A stretch of DNA of 64,000 nucleotides from Aliterella atlantica CENA595 (GTDB lineage: Bacteria > Cyanobacteriota > Cyanobacteriia > Cyanobacteriales > Chroococcidiopsidaceae): positions 62,001-126,000 of the forward strand of contig NZ_JYON01000001.1 in assembly GCF_000952155.1 (NCBI RefSeq), in the 5' to 3' direction. Shown one piece after another: positions 54,379 to 63,916 of the stretch. Position numbers and translations under genes: made by a program. Position 1 is the stretch's first letter, and each line of letters begins with the position of its first letter. The notes under the pieces were generated by a model that saw only the letters and a list, made by a program, of their open reading frames with translations, was not told the DNA's origin and did not search any database.

Positions 54379-55281
54379 ATGAGCGAGCGGAAAACTGCGG
54401 ATAAAAAAGCTGAAGTTGAATCAATGCCTGCATGGTTGCGCCGCCCTATCGGCAAAGCTAGCGAAATTTCTACAGTACAGAGAATTATTAAGCAGCGGCA
54501 AATTCATACCATTTGTGAAGAAGGACGTTGCCCAAATAGAGGCGAGTGTTACGCCCAAAAAACAGCAACTTTTTTGTTAATGGGACCAGTGTGCACCAGA
54601 TCGTGTGCGTTTTGTCAAGTAGATAAAGGTCATGCCCCCATGCCTTTAGACCCCCAAGAGCCGCAGAAGGTAGCAGAAGCAGTAAAATTACTAGGATTGA
54701 AGTACGTAGTCTTGACATCTGTAGCGCGAGACGATTTAGCCGATGGGGGAGCAAGTTGGTTTGCTGGGGCGATCGCTACTATCCGTAACTCAAGCAGCGA
54801 AACCCAAATAGAAGTATTGACAGCCGACTTTTGGGGCGGAAAAGGCGACGGAGAAGAACAGCAGCGCGATCGCATTGCCACAGTAGTAGCGCAAAAGCCA
54901 GTTTGTTACAACCACAACATCGAAACAGTAGAACGCTTGCAAGGAGTAGTTCGGCGGGGCGCTAAGTACCATAGATCGCTGCAAGTGCTGAAAATAGTCA
55001 AAGACATAGAGCCGCAAATTGCAACCAAATCAGGCTTAATGTTGGGACATGGGGAAACTGCTAGCGAAGTAGTCGCAGCAATGGCAGACTTACGCGCCGT
55101 AGGATGCGATCGCTTAACTTTGGGGCAGTATATGCGTCCATCTTTGGCACATCTACCAGTGCAAAAATATTGGACACCAGACGAATTTGACGAATTAGGT
55201 GAAATCGCCCGCAAGATGGGATTTACGCACGTACGATCTGGTCCATTAGTTCGCAGTTCATACCATGCAGGGGAGGCGTAG
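54379..55281 (+). CDS. lipA: Lipoyl synthase (second cyanobacterial type)
   Basis: 300 residues from the ATG at 54379; an ATG at 54424 ([15 protein letters not shown]) is also possible. Both clusters are visible: the auxiliary C-x4-C-x5-C in [12 protein letters not shown] and the radical-SAM C-x3-C-x2-C in [55 protein letters not shown] and the terminal SSYHAGE are conserved. It inserts two sulfurs into the octanoyl arm of lipoyl proteins. The N-terminal extension and [10 protein letters not shown] wording fit the second LipA paralogue in cyanobacteria. The stop lies in a palindromic repeat. Confidence 0.92.
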   Translation: MSERKTADKKAEVESMPAWLRRPIGKASEISTVQRIIKQRQIHTICEEGRCPNRGECYAQKTATFLLMGPVCTRSCAFCQVDKGHAPMPLDPQEPQKVAEAVKLLGLKYVVLTSVARDDLADGGASWFAGAIATIRNSSSETQIEVLTADFWGGKGDGEEQQRDRIATVVAQKPVCYNHNIETVERLQGVVRRGAKYHRSLQVLKIVKDIEPQIATKSGLMLGHGETASEVVAAMADLRAVGCDRLTLGQYMRPSLAHLPVQKYWTPDEFDELGEIARKMGFTHVRSGPLVRSSYHAGEA

Positions 55282-55335
55282 AGACGTAGCACTGCTACGT
55301 CTGTACAGAAACGTGGCACTGCTACGCCTGTACAG
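55279..55335. repeat. GACGTAGCACTGCTACGTC repeat, two tandem units
   Basis: Two tandem units of about 28 bases: TAGAGACGTAGCACTGCTAC with GTCTGTACAGAA, then ACGTGGCACTGCTACGCC and TGTACAG. It starts on the lipA stop codon. Related to 44793-44813. Confidence 0.8.
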
Positions 55336-55433
55336 CAGATGGCAAATTTTAAAAAATATTTCTGCGGATTTCTAGTCAAGGATGGCGTTCTTTGGTATTT
55401 CTTAATTAAGTTACAAGATTAGGATTTGTACTT

Positions 55434-55577
55434 ATGACAACTCAAATCAACGATCCCAAAGGTGCAACAGTTAACACTAGCACTGCGCCTTACCCGTTTC
55501 GGACAATTGTTTCTTTAATTCTCTTAGCAGGTAACTTTCTAGTTGCAGCTATCTACTTCCACGTTATTAATCCGTAG
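55434..55577 (+). CDS. psaX: Photosystem I subunit PsaX
   Basis: 47 residues, below the usual size cut-off. The sequence YPFRTIVSLILLAGNFLVAA IYF matches PsaX, whose core is YPFRTFWAVLLLAINFLVAAYYF: one transmembrane helix at about 24-43. PsaX is a peripheral one-helix subunit of photosystem I that binds a chlorophyll and occurs in only some cyanobacteria. Here it carries a longer polar N terminus (MTTQINDPKGATVNTSTAP). AGGA precedes the ATG by about 10 bases. Single gene with its own terminator. Confidence 0.8.
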   Translation: MTTQINDPKGATVNTSTAPYPFRTIVSLILLAGNFLVAAIYFHVINP

Positions 55578-55586
55578 TATTTTAGC

Positions 55587-55630
55587 CGGAAAGGAAAAAA
55601 GGGAATTGATTTGCACCTTTTCCCTTTCCG
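55587..55630. terminator. Hairpin terminator between psaX and natD
   Basis: CGGAAAGGAAAAAAGGG, 13-base loop, CCTTTTCCCTTTCCG, with a small bulge. It lies between two convergent genes and can serve both. Confidence 0.7.
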
Positions 55631-55637
55631 CTTTAAC

Positions 55638-56507
55638 CTAAGCGATTGTGCTTTTGAATAAGCCTTTGGGACGAATCAGCAAGACTAAAATCATAAATGC
55701 TAAGGCTACAGCTAGTTTGTATTGCGAACCCAACCAGGGAGTGCTGACTTCTTGAGTAATACCGATAATAAAGGCAGCAGCGATCGCCCCATAAGGATTG
55801 CCAATTCCGCCTAAAATTACTGAAGCAAACATCGGCAAAATCAAAAACCAGCCCATATTTGGACGCAAACCTGTAGTCAGTCCGTACATACAGCCGCCAA
55901 TAGCTGTCAAGCTACCTGCTATTATCCAAGTCCAAATTACAACTTGTTCGACATCAATCCCCGATACGCGGGCAAGATCGATATCATCAGCTACAGCCCG
56001 CATTGCTTTACCAACTTTGGTGTACTGTAACAAGTAATGTAGTGCCAAAATTGCCAAAATTGCTAATCCGACTACAATTAACTGGTTTTGGGGAATTCTC
56101 AGTCCGGCGATCGCTAGTGCTGGGCTAACAGGCAGATCGTAGCTTTGGCTAGCACCGCCCCAAATAAAGATAATGCCGTTACGAATAAATAAAGCAAGTC
56201 CGATAGAAATAATAATTAGTGTTGTCGCCGAAGCACGACGATTACGCATATTTGACCACAACAATTTTTCTGATAATAGCATGGCGGCGACTGTGCCAAT
56301 CGCGCCTAAAACCATTGCCAGCCATATATTTACGCCACTAAGGTTGGCACTCAAAGCTAAATAAGCCCCCAATGTCATAAAGTCACCGTGAGCAAAGTTG
56401 GATAGGCGCAAAATGCCGTAAGTCAAAGTTAGTCCGACTGCGGCTAAAGCAATAATGCTGCCTACAGCAATGCCATTAATAAATAATTGCGCTAGTTGTC
56501 CAGCCAT
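55638..56507 (-). CDS. natD: Branched-chain/neutral amino acid ABC transporter permease
   Basis: 289 residues with about eight hydrophobic segments. A LivH-type permease: LTLTYGILRLSNFAHGDFM, RAVADDIDLARVSGIDVEQV (the EAA-like loop contacting the ATPase) and FASVILGGIGNPYGAI. In Anabaena the N-I neutral amino acid uptake system uses the LivH-like NatD; the name is applied by that similarity and the UrtB urea-permease alternative is less likely from the loop sequence. The other subunits are not in the window, as is common for nat genes. Confidence 0.8.
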   Translation of the reverse strand: MAGQLAQLFINGIAVGSIIALAAVGLTLTYGILRLSNFAHGDFMTLGAYLALSANLSGVNIWLAMVLGAIGTVAAMLLSEKLLWSNMRNRRASATTLIIISIGLALFIRNGIIFIWGGASQSYDLPVSPALAIAGLRIPQNQLIVVGLAILAILALHYLLQYTKVGKAMRAVADDIDLARVSGIDVEQVVIWTWIIAGSLTAIGGCMYGLTTGLRPNMGWFLILPMFASVILGGIGNPYGAIAAAFIIGITQEVSTPWLGSQYKLAVALAFMILVLLIRPKGLFKSTIA

Positions 56508-56707
56508 TTGTCATTCCCGCAAAAAAGCATCTAACGCAGCCAGTATAGGTGTTAAAGTAGAGGCTTTCAACAAAGCCATACTCAAAGATTAGCAACTACA
56601 CCTTTTTCCCTTTGCTTCTATAAAGTTGTGTTAGAGTGCGATTGGTTACATTAACTCTTTGCGTATGCAAGCAAAGTAGTCGAATATTTTTTATAGTCTG
56701 GCAAGTT

Positions 56708-58507
56708 ATGCCGCACCCAAACGAACCCGATCGCAATTTAGAGCAACCTGGCAATACAGGCGACGATCTAGCGGCACAAATTGCCCATCTTCGCGCTGAA
56801 CTCTGGCTAGAGCAAGGCATCAATCAAATTCAAAGCCACTTAAATAGTTGGCTGAGTTCTCATTTAACTGCTCAAACGCCTGCACTAGAGTTAGAAGCAG
56901 TATATTTCTATACCTTTATCAAACAGTTAAATCTGGTTCTGCAAACAGACAGCGTAGCGCTAGCCTTTAGCGACATGGAAGTTCGCAATAGTGCTTTACT
57001 CTCAGATGCGGCAAATTGGAAGATTTGTTATGAGGTTGCTGCCCAAAATCTGCAGTTATCAGAAAAATGCGATCGCGCTTTGGCAGTTGTTTTGCCATCA
57101 GGTAAACCTTTGGAATTGCGTTTGGGTGCAGAAATTGCTACAGCAGATTTACAATACCTCCAACAACAACCACAAAGAGCTTGGCAACTGCACAATACTG
57201 GTGGCTTAAATTGTTGGCTAATTGTTGTTCCTGTTATTGGCGATTTAAATGGTATTAGCCAAGAGTACAAACAACAGCTAATCGAGCGATCGCTGCTAGT
57301 ATTGCTCTTAGGCGTAAGGACGATCGGACAACTCAAAGCATTAGCACTATACGCTCAACAACTAGCAACTCGTAACCGAGAACTTGTCAAGCTTAACCAA
57401 CAAAAAAATGAATTTTTGCTAGATACTACCAAGGCAATTCACGCACCGCTAAATTCTCTTGTCAGCTTTATCAACGTGCTGCAATCTCACGGTTATGCTA
57501 CGAACGCCCATCAACAGGAGTATTTCGATATTATTGCTAGTAATAGCCAGAAATTGCTAGCTTTGGTAGATGGAATTGCAGATTTGGCGGAAATTGAAGC
57601 AAATCAACTAACTCTTAACTTGACAGCCATTAATGTGGCTGATACTTGCCGAGAAGCAATTTCCTTAGTGCAAGCCAAGGCGCAACAAAAAAATTTAAAC
57701 CTGCGCTTAGAAATAGACGCTCTAGCAACAATATTAGTAACCGACAAGTTACGACTCAAGCAAATGCTCGTAAATTTGCTCTTAAATGCGTTGAAATTGA
57801 CTAATAGAGGTTCTGTAGGGTTGCAAGTCAAACACCAAGGCGTATTTGTCCATTTTACGGTTTGGGATACAGGGGTAGGCATGAACCAAGCAGAGCAAGC
57901 AATCCTATTTCAACCGCACAATCAAATTGCTCTTAATGCTCAAACCAATGAAAACCCTAGTTTGGGACTTGCGATCGCCCAAAAACTAGCAGCACTTCAC
58001 GCCGGATGGATAGAAGTACGCTCGGAAGTAAATCGCGGCTCTCGCTTGACGCTAGTGCTACCTCTAACTCCCGCTGCAGGAGCTAACCAAGGAGCAGGGA
58101 GCGCAGCCTCTTTTGCTGCGATTGAATCTAAAGCCACAATTTTGTTAGTAGAAGATAATATTCACAACGCCAAATTAGTCACTACTTATTTACGAAAATT
58201 GGGTTATCAGGTTAATTTGGTGAGTAACGCCGCTCAAATGTGGCAAAGTTTAGAGCGCTCCAAACCCCAGCTAATTTTAATGGATATTCATTTACCTGAC
58301 GTTGACGGCTTAACTTTAATGCAGCAATTGCGCGACCGCCCGCAGTATAGCCAAATGCCAATTATTGCTCAAACTGCAATGGCAAATCCAGGCGATCGGG
58401 TTACTTGTTTAGCTGCGGGAGCAACTGAATATATATCTAAACCAATCGATTTAAAGCTTTTAGCCGATTTGGTAGCTAAATATAGCGCAGAAACTATTAA
58501 AAAATAG
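56708..58507 (+). CDS. Hybrid kinase with altered phosphoacceptor, HK-REC
   Basis: 599 residues from the ATG at 56708; a longer frame from 56636 is cysteine-rich and unlikely. An uncharacterised N-terminal region (about 1-220) is followed by a DHp helix where the canonical FLANMSHEIRTPLN aligns with FLLDTTKAIHAPLN: the phospho-His is Lys242. The HATPase (MLVNLLLNALKLT, DTGVGMN, PSLGLAIAQKLAALH) and a complete C-terminal receiver (LLVEDNIHNAK, LILMDIHLPDVDG) remain. Probably a non-autophosphorylating signalling scaffold or relay. 10 bases before the next kinase gene, so co-transcribed. Confidence 0.85.
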   Translation: MPHPNEPDRNLEQPGNTGDDLAAQIAHLRAELWLEQGINQIQSHLNSWLSSHLTAQTPALELEAVYFYTFIKQLNLVLQTDSVALAFSDMEVRNSALLSDAANWKICYEVAAQNLQLSEKCDRALAVVLPSGKPLELRLGAEIATADLQYLQQQPQRAWQLHNTGGLNCWLIVVPVIGDLNGISQEYKQQLIERSLLVLLLGVRTIGQLKALALYAQQLATRNRELVKLNQQKNEFLLDTTKAIHAPLNSLVSFINVLQSHGYATNAHQQEYFDIIASNSQKLLALVDGIADLAEIEANQLTLNLTAINVADTCREAISLVQAKAQQKNLNLRLEIDALATILVTDKLRLKQMLVNLLLNALKLTNRGSVGLQVKHQGVFVHFTVWDTGVGMNQAEQAILFQPHNQIALNAQTNENPSLGLAIAQKLAALHAGWIEVRSEVNRGSRLTLVLPLTPAAGANQGAGSAASFAAIESKATILLVEDNIHNAKLVTTYLRKLGYQVNLVSNAAQMWQSLERSKPQLILMDIHLPDVDGLTLMQQLRDRPQYSQMPIIAQTAMANPGDRVTCLAAGATEYISKPIDLKLLADLVAKYSAETIKK

Positions 58508-58516
58508 CTACTAGCC

Positions 58517-60367
58517 ATGCGTCGCCTATCTTTTACAAGTCTACGCTTTCGCTTAATCGTGCTGGTATTAATATGCGTTGTACCAGCATTAGCGATGACA
58601 ATCTATAACAGCTTAGAAGATCGGCGTTTAGCAATCGTTCAGGTACGCAACAATCTGCACCAAGCTAGTAAAATTGCTGCTGCTCAACAATCGCAAACTA
58701 TAACGAATGCCCAACAGTTGTTGTTTATTTTATCTAAGCTCAGAAGAATCGGCGGTAATGTTCCCGATGAATGTAGGTTGCTATTAAAAGAAATAATAAA
58801 ATCCTACCCGCTTTACAATAATATTGGCGTAGTTAAGTCAAACGGTCAGATAGTTTGTAGTGCATCGCCACTGACAACACCCCAAAAGCAGCAAGTATGG
58901 TTGCAAACAACTATAAAAAATCGCAGTTTTACTGTGGAAAACTATGCTCCTCAGCAAAGCGATCGCCAAGCTCAGATTGTCTGTAGCCACCCCATATTTA
59001 ACAATAGAAATGAACTAAAAACGGTTGTTTTTTTAACATTTAATTCTAGTTGGCTCAAGGAAATAACCCCTAAAATACCATTGCCTGCGGGTGCAACTTT
59101 GAGCGTATTCGATCGCGATGGCAAAGCGATCGCCCGTTATCCAGAACCGCAAAATTGGCAAGTAGAGTCTACCTTGAATGCACCTGTAATTAAAGATATG
59201 CTGCTTCAAGGCAAGGATATAGCTAAAGTTAGCGGTGTTGATGGTAGCGAATATTTGTACGTGCCAACAGCAAGGTACAAAGCTAATAACGATGCATATA
59301 TGGCAGCTATTGGTATTTCCCAAGCCGATCCCTACGCCCATGTCAACCGCACGCTGCGGCGCAACTTATTGGGTTTAGGATTGGTATGTGCGATCGCTAT
59401 AACTATTGCGTCGATTGGTAGTCATTTATTGTGGATTCGTCCGTTGAGGAAGTTGGTTTGTGCAACTCAACGGATCGCTAAAGGCGATCTAAGTACGCGC
59501 GTCAATTTGAGCGATCGCTATCAAGAAATCAGTCAACTAGCTATGGCGATCGATAATATGGCATCATCGCTAGAGCGTCAACTTACACAAATAAAACTAG
59601 CGGAAGCTGAAGTTAGAAAACTCAATCAAAATTTAGAACAACGAGTTGCCGAACGTACGGCACAATTAGAGTCGACAAATAAGGAATTAGAAGCATTTGC
59701 TTATTCTGTCTCCCACGATTTACGCGCACCTCTACGGCATATCAGCGGCTTTGTTGAAGCTTTAGATAGACAAATAAAGTCCAATCGTAGTTTGGGCGAT
59801 CGCAAAGTGAATCGATATATAGATGTAATTCAAGATAGTACCCAGAGAATGGGGCAGCTAATTGAGGCTTTACTAGGTTTAGCGCGGATCGGGCAAAAAC
59901 AGTTAGTTTACCAACCTGTTAATGTTCGCTTGCTAGTTGATGAAGCAGTGGCTTTAGTCAGCCAACATCCAGAGGTTGACGATCGACAGCATATAGATTT
60001 TACAATTGCCGAACTACCGATTGTTATGGGCGATCCTACCTTGCTGCAACAAGTGTTTAGTAATTTGATTGATAATGCTGTGAAATTTAGTCGCTTCAGC
60101 CATCCACCCCAAATTAATATCGGTTGTCTGACTGACGGCACAATTTTTATTCAAGACAACGGCGTTGGCTTTGCAATGGAATACGCTGATAAGTTATTTG
60201 CAGCTTTTCAACGCTTGCATCCCCAAAAAGATTTTCCTGGTACGGGGATTGGGCTTGCGATCGTGCAACGTATTATTCATAGACATGGAGGTAGGATTTG
60301 GTTTGAAAGTCAAGTGCAGCAAGGCACAACTTTTTATATTAAATTGCCTCAGCTATGTAGATGTTAG
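58517..60367 (+). CDS. Membrane histidine kinase with periplasmic sensor and HAMP
   Basis: 616 residues. Two transmembrane helices (about 12-30 and 285-303) enclose a periplasmic domain of about 250 residues of Cache-like build (NNIGVVKSNGQIVCSASPLT). HAMP follows (about 305-360, IRPLRKLVCATQRIAKGDLS), then a coiled coil, HisKA with His400 (YSVSHDLRAPLRHISGF) and HATPase (NLIDNAVKFS, GTGIGLAIVQRIIHRHGG). The DHp sequence is of the phytochrome-related type. It senses an external ligand, identity unknown. Directly downstream of the hybrid kinase lacking His. Confidence 0.93.
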   Translation: MRRLSFTSLRFRLIVLVLICVVPALAMTIYNSLEDRRLAIVQVRNNLHQASKIAAAQQSQTITNAQQLLFILSKLRRIGGNVPDECRLLLKEIIKSYPLYNNIGVVKSNGQIVCSASPLTTPQKQQVWLQTTIKNRSFTVENYAPQQSDRQAQIVCSHPIFNNRNELKTVVFLTFNSSWLKEITPKIPLPAGATLSVFDRDGKAIARYPEPQNWQVESTLNAPVIKDMLLQGKDIAKVSGVDGSEYLYVPTARYKANNDAYMAAIGISQADPYAHVNRTLRRNLLGLGLVCAIAITIASIGSHLLWIRPLRKLVCATQRIAKGDLSTRVNLSDRYQEISQLAMAIDNMASSLERQLTQIKLAEAEVRKLNQNLEQRVAERTAQLESTNKELEAFAYSVSHDLRAPLRHISGFVEALDRQIKSNRSLGDRKVNRYIDVIQDSTQRMGQLIEALLGLARIGQKQLVYQPVNVRLLVDEAVALVSQHPEVDDRQHIDFTIAELPIVMGDPTLLQQVFSNLIDNAVKFSRFSHPPQINIGCLTDGTIFIQDNGVGFAMEYADKLFAAFQRLHPQKDFPGTGIGLAIVQRIIHRHGGRIWFESQVQQGTTFYIKLPQLCRC

Positions 60368-60686
60368 TATATAGCATATAAGCAACCAGCACGTCATTAT
60401 AGAATAATTTTATACATTATACCTCGATAATTCAGCCCAAAAACACTGAGTTCTATTACGATTAGCATAAGCGCTGTACATCTATAAAAAATAGATATTA
60501 GGATATAAATAAAGTACGATTGCTGTTTTTTGGAGTAAATTGCTGCTGGGAGCAATAAAACAAAAAAATAATCTTATTCAAAGTAAAAAATATTTAGATA
60601 ATTAAAGTATAAAAAGCACAATTTACATACAACTACAGAACCCAGGCAGTAAAAACCTCTGTAACCACTCCATAATTAGTTAACTA
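60368..60686. other. AT-rich intergenic region between kinase genes
   Basis: 319 bases, very AT-rich with A runs (AACAAAAAAATAATC), no open frame, repeat or hairpin. Likely the promoter and leader of the REC-GAF-GAF kinase, which is therefore probably a separate transcript. Confidence 0.4.
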
Positions 60687-63002
60687 ATGGACGAGTTAGA
60701 TCGTAAAGCTATATCGGACAAGTTGCTGATGTCGGTAAACCCACTCGCGCAACTATCCTCCTCATGGCAAGATTTACCAATCGAGTCATCGCTACATTTA
60801 TTGATTGTAGAAGATGCGATCGCAGATGTAGAACTGTTAGAGCTTGTTTTGGAATCAGCGAATATACCGTTTTCTTTTGATACTGTTGATACGTTGGCGC
60901 AGTGCCAGCAACTATTAAATTCCCAAACTTATGACGCGGTACTAGCTGATTATCGCTTGCCGCAGTTTACGGCATATCAAGTGTTGCAAGTATTAGTAGA
61001 AGCAAAGCAAGAAATTCCCTTAATTTTAGTTACTGGTAGTTTGGGAGAAGAAGCAGCAGTAGATTGTATCAAAGCTGGAATGACTGATTACGTACTCAAA
61101 GATCGGTTATTTCGCTTGCCAATAGTGCTAAAGCGATCGCTGCAAGAATTTACCATGCGTCGTCAGCAAAAAGCAGCGATCGCCCAAATCGAGCGTCAAG
61201 CCAATCAAGAGGCAGTTATCAATCAAATAGTACAAGCAATGCGCGGTACATTGGTATTAGAGGAAATGCTGCAAATAACAGCAGATAATCTTCACCAAGC
61301 TTTAAATGTTAGCCGCTGCTTGATTTTTCGCCCTGATTTGCAAGGAGAAATGTGGATCTACGATGTCAGTGCAGCTACAGCAGATCGGGAAAATTTTATT
61401 GGTATTAAATGTTGCTACTACCCGCACTATGAAGAAAAACTATTAAAAGGTGAAATAGTTGCACTACCCTTAATTGATAGCTCGGTAGTGCCAGAAATTC
61501 AAGATATTGCCACAGCAACAGGAGTGCAAAGTTTAGTAATTGCACCATTACTATATCAGCAAATGTATTTAGGTGGAATTATCTTACATCAATGCGATCG
61601 CGAACGCTTGTGGAATGATGAAGAAATAGCGCTACTGCAAGTAATTAGTGACAGATGTGCGATCGCTATTCATCAAGCGCAGTTGTTTCGCCAACTTCAA
61701 GATAAAGCGGCTAGAGAGCAGACATTAAATAAAATTGCTAGATCAATTAATTCTAGTTTCGATCCTGAATTTATTTTGCAAGAAATAGTACAACTAACAG
61801 GAGAATACTTCAAAGTAGATCGAGTAGTGATTGTGTGGATAGATTTAGAATCGGCGCAAATTTCTGTTCGCAATGAGTGGCGAGTAAACGAAGAAGTTGC
61901 TTGCCTTCAAGGCTTTCAAGAACCTATGTGGGAATGGCTCGAACTTTTAGAGCCGAGCGCAGATGTCAACCGCTATCAAATATTTCATGCTAGCAACGAT
62001 CCAAACGTAGTTGAATCGACTAATCGATTAGCATTACTCGAACAAGGACAAATTCTTTCCGGATTAAAGATCCCGATTTATATCCGAGGTAAATTTTTTG
62101 GTGGAATAGCTTTGCATACTACTACTAAATATCGGGTATTTAGTCAAGAGGAAATAGATTTATTAGAACAAATTGCCGATCAAGCTGCGATCGCTCTTTA
62201 TAATGCTCAAAGCTATGAAATGCTTGAAGAATTAGTTAAAGAACGTACTCACCAATTAGAACAGGAAAAGTTGCTTTCTGAAGCTGCTAACTTGGCGAAA
62301 AGCGAGTTTTTAAGCAATATGAGCCACGAATTAAGAACTCCTTTGACAGGGATATTAGGGTTTTCTAATATACTGTTGCAACAAATATTCGGCTTTCTCA
62401 ATGACAAGCAAAAGCAATATATAGAAGGTATATACAACAGTGGCACTCATTTATTAGAGCTAATTAACGATCTACTCGATTTGTCTAAAATTGAAGCAGG
62501 CAAAGAAGAATTATTACTAGAAGGTTTCCCAATTGCAGAAATTTGTCAAAGCTGTTTAACTTTGTTTAAAGAGCGGTGCTGGCGCGAACATTTACAACTA
62601 AACTTAGCGATCGCAGACGATGTAGAAAACTGGATTGCCGATCGGCGACGGTTAAAACAAATATTGGTAAACTTACTATCTAATGCAGTCAAATTCACAG
62701 ATTCGGGTTCTATTACCCTCAAAGTAGAACGCCAAGCAGACACTTTAAGCTTTTCAGTTATTGACACGGGAATTGGTATTGCTGAAAGCGAACAAACTAA
62801 GTTATTTCAACCATTTCAGCAACTAGATAGCGGGTTAAATCGCAAGTATGAGGGAACGGGTTTGGGATTAGCTTTGTCGCGCAAGCTAGCGCAGTTACAT
62901 GGCGGCGATATTACGCTGCGATCGCAAGTAGGGCAAGGCAGTTGTTTTACGCTGCATTTACCAATGTTAGAATTACCACCGCCAGAGGAAGATGAGGCGT
63001 AG
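60687..63002 (+). CDS. Histidine kinase REC-GAF-GAF-HisKA-HATPase
   Basis: 771 residues. An N-terminal receiver (35-160, Asp88 in AVLADYRLP, Lys138) is followed by two GAF domains (about 175-335 and 345-510) without bilin cysteine motifs, a coiled coil, HisKA with His547 (FLSNMSHELRTPLTGILGF) and HATPase (NLLSNAVKFTDSG, GTGLGLALSRKLAQLHGG). Soluble. GAF ligands unknown. Same strand as the two kinases before it but 319 bases apart. Confidence 0.93.
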   Translation: MDELDRKAISDKLLMSVNPLAQLSSSWQDLPIESSLHLLIVEDAIADVELLELVLESANIPFSFDTVDTLAQCQQLLNSQTYDAVLADYRLPQFTAYQVLQVLVEAKQEIPLILVTGSLGEEAAVDCIKAGMTDYVLKDRLFRLPIVLKRSLQEFTMRRQQKAAIAQIERQANQEAVINQIVQAMRGTLVLEEMLQITADNLHQALNVSRCLIFRPDLQGEMWIYDVSAATADRENFIGIKCCYYPHYEEKLLKGEIVALPLIDSSVVPEIQDIATATGVQSLVIAPLLYQQMYLGGIILHQCDRERLWNDEEIALLQVISDRCAIAIHQAQLFRQLQDKAAREQTLNKIARSINSSFDPEFILQEIVQLTGEYFKVDRVVIVWIDLESAQISVRNEWRVNEEVACLQGFQEPMWEWLELLEPSADVNRYQIFHASNDPNVVESTNRLALLEQGQILSGLKIPIYIRGKFFGGIALHTTTKYRVFSQEEIDLLEQIADQAAIALYNAQSYEMLEELVKERTHQLEQEKLLSEAANLAKSEFLSNMSHELRTPLTGILGFSNILLQQIFGFLNDKQKQYIEGIYNSGTHLLELINDLLDLSKIEAGKEELLLEGFPIAEICQSCLTLFKERCWREHLQLNLAIADDVENWIADRRRLKQILVNLLSNAVKFTDSGSITLKVERQADTLSFSVIDTGIGIAESEQTKLFQPFQQLDSGLNRKYEGTGLGLALSRKLAQLHGGDITLRSQVGQGSCFTLHLPMLELPPPEEDEA

Positions 63003-63109
63003 AGGAGCGATCGCCTGTATTCCAGTGACCAGAGGAAGACGAAACGTACAGCAGCGATCGCCTATACTTGCTCTCTACAATAAAGTAGGGTGATTTGAGT
63101 AACTAAGAA

Positions 63110-63916
63110 ATGTTAGAGAAACTAGAGCAACTAAAAACTTTATTTAGAGAAATGGAGCAAGCGATAATAGCTTACTCTGGGGGCGTTGATAGTGCTTTGG
63201 TTGCTAAGGTGGCTTGCGACGTATTAGGCGATGGCGCGATCGCGATAACGGCTGTTTCTCCTTCTTTATTACCAGAAGAACTAGAGGAAGCAACTATTCA
63301 AGCTACAGAAATCGGGATCGCGCATAAAATCGTCCAGACGCACGAAATGGATAATCCCAACTATAGGGCGAATCCTGTCAATCGTTGCTATTTCTGTAAA
63401 AGCGAGTTGCACGATACTCTCAAGCCGCTTGCTAAAGAACTTGGCTATCCTTATGTTGTAGATGGGGTAAATGCCGACGATTTGCACGATTATCGACCAG
63501 GAATAGCCGCAGCAAAAGAAAGAGGTGCCAGGTCGCCTTTGGCAGAATTAGGTATTACTAAAGCGCAAGTACGGCAAATATCGCAGCATTTAGGCTTATC
63601 TTGGTGGGATAAACCCGCACAGCCTTGTTTGAGTTCTCGCTTTCCTTATGGGGAAGAGATTACGATTGCTAAGTTGCAGCGCGTAGGTAGGGCAGAAGTT
63701 TATTTACGCAAGTTGGGTTTTAGCAATCTGAGGGTTCGTTCCGAGGGCGATACTGCCAGAATTGAACTACCGCCGGAATTGATTAAAGATTTTGTGATGG
63801 CGAACGATTTGCAGGCGATCGTTTCTGAATTTCAAGGTTATGGGTTTATGTATGTGACTTTAGATTTGGAAGGTTATCGTAGTGGTAAATTAAACCAGGT
63901 TTTAACGCCCGTGTAG
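63110..63916 (+). CDS. larE: LarE-like ATP-dependent sacrificial sulfur transferase
   Basis: 268 residues. PP-loop ATP pyrophosphatase: SGGVDSALVAKVA (about 23-35). The LarE group is marked by NRCYFCKSELHDTL, DGVNADDLHDYRPG and QPCLSSRFPYGEEI, whose Cys is the sulfur donor in Lactobacillus LarE. LarE completes the nickel-pincer cofactor of lactate racemase and related enzymes. LarB and LarC are not in the window; they may lie elsewhere or this family may have another role here. It follows the signalling block on the same strand, after a short gap of repeats. Confidence 0.85.
   Translation: MLEKLEQLKTLFREMEQAIIAYSGGVDSALVAKVACDVLGDGAIAITAVSPSLLPEELEEATIQATEIGIAHKIVQTHEMDNPNYRANPVNRCYFCKSELHDTLKPLAKELGYPYVVDGVNADDLHDYRPGIAAAKERGARSPLAELGITKAQVRQISQHLGLSWWDKPAQPCLSSRFPYGEEITIAKLQRVGRAEVYLRKLGFSNLRVRSEGDTARIELPPELIKDFVMANDLQAIVSEFQGYGFMYVTLDLEGYRSGKLNQVLTPV

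Noticed and set aside
63003-63109. Possible tRNA or small gene before larE
   Set aside because: Only GCGATCGC-type octamers and a CAGTGACC heptamer are present, with no cloverleaf or open frame.
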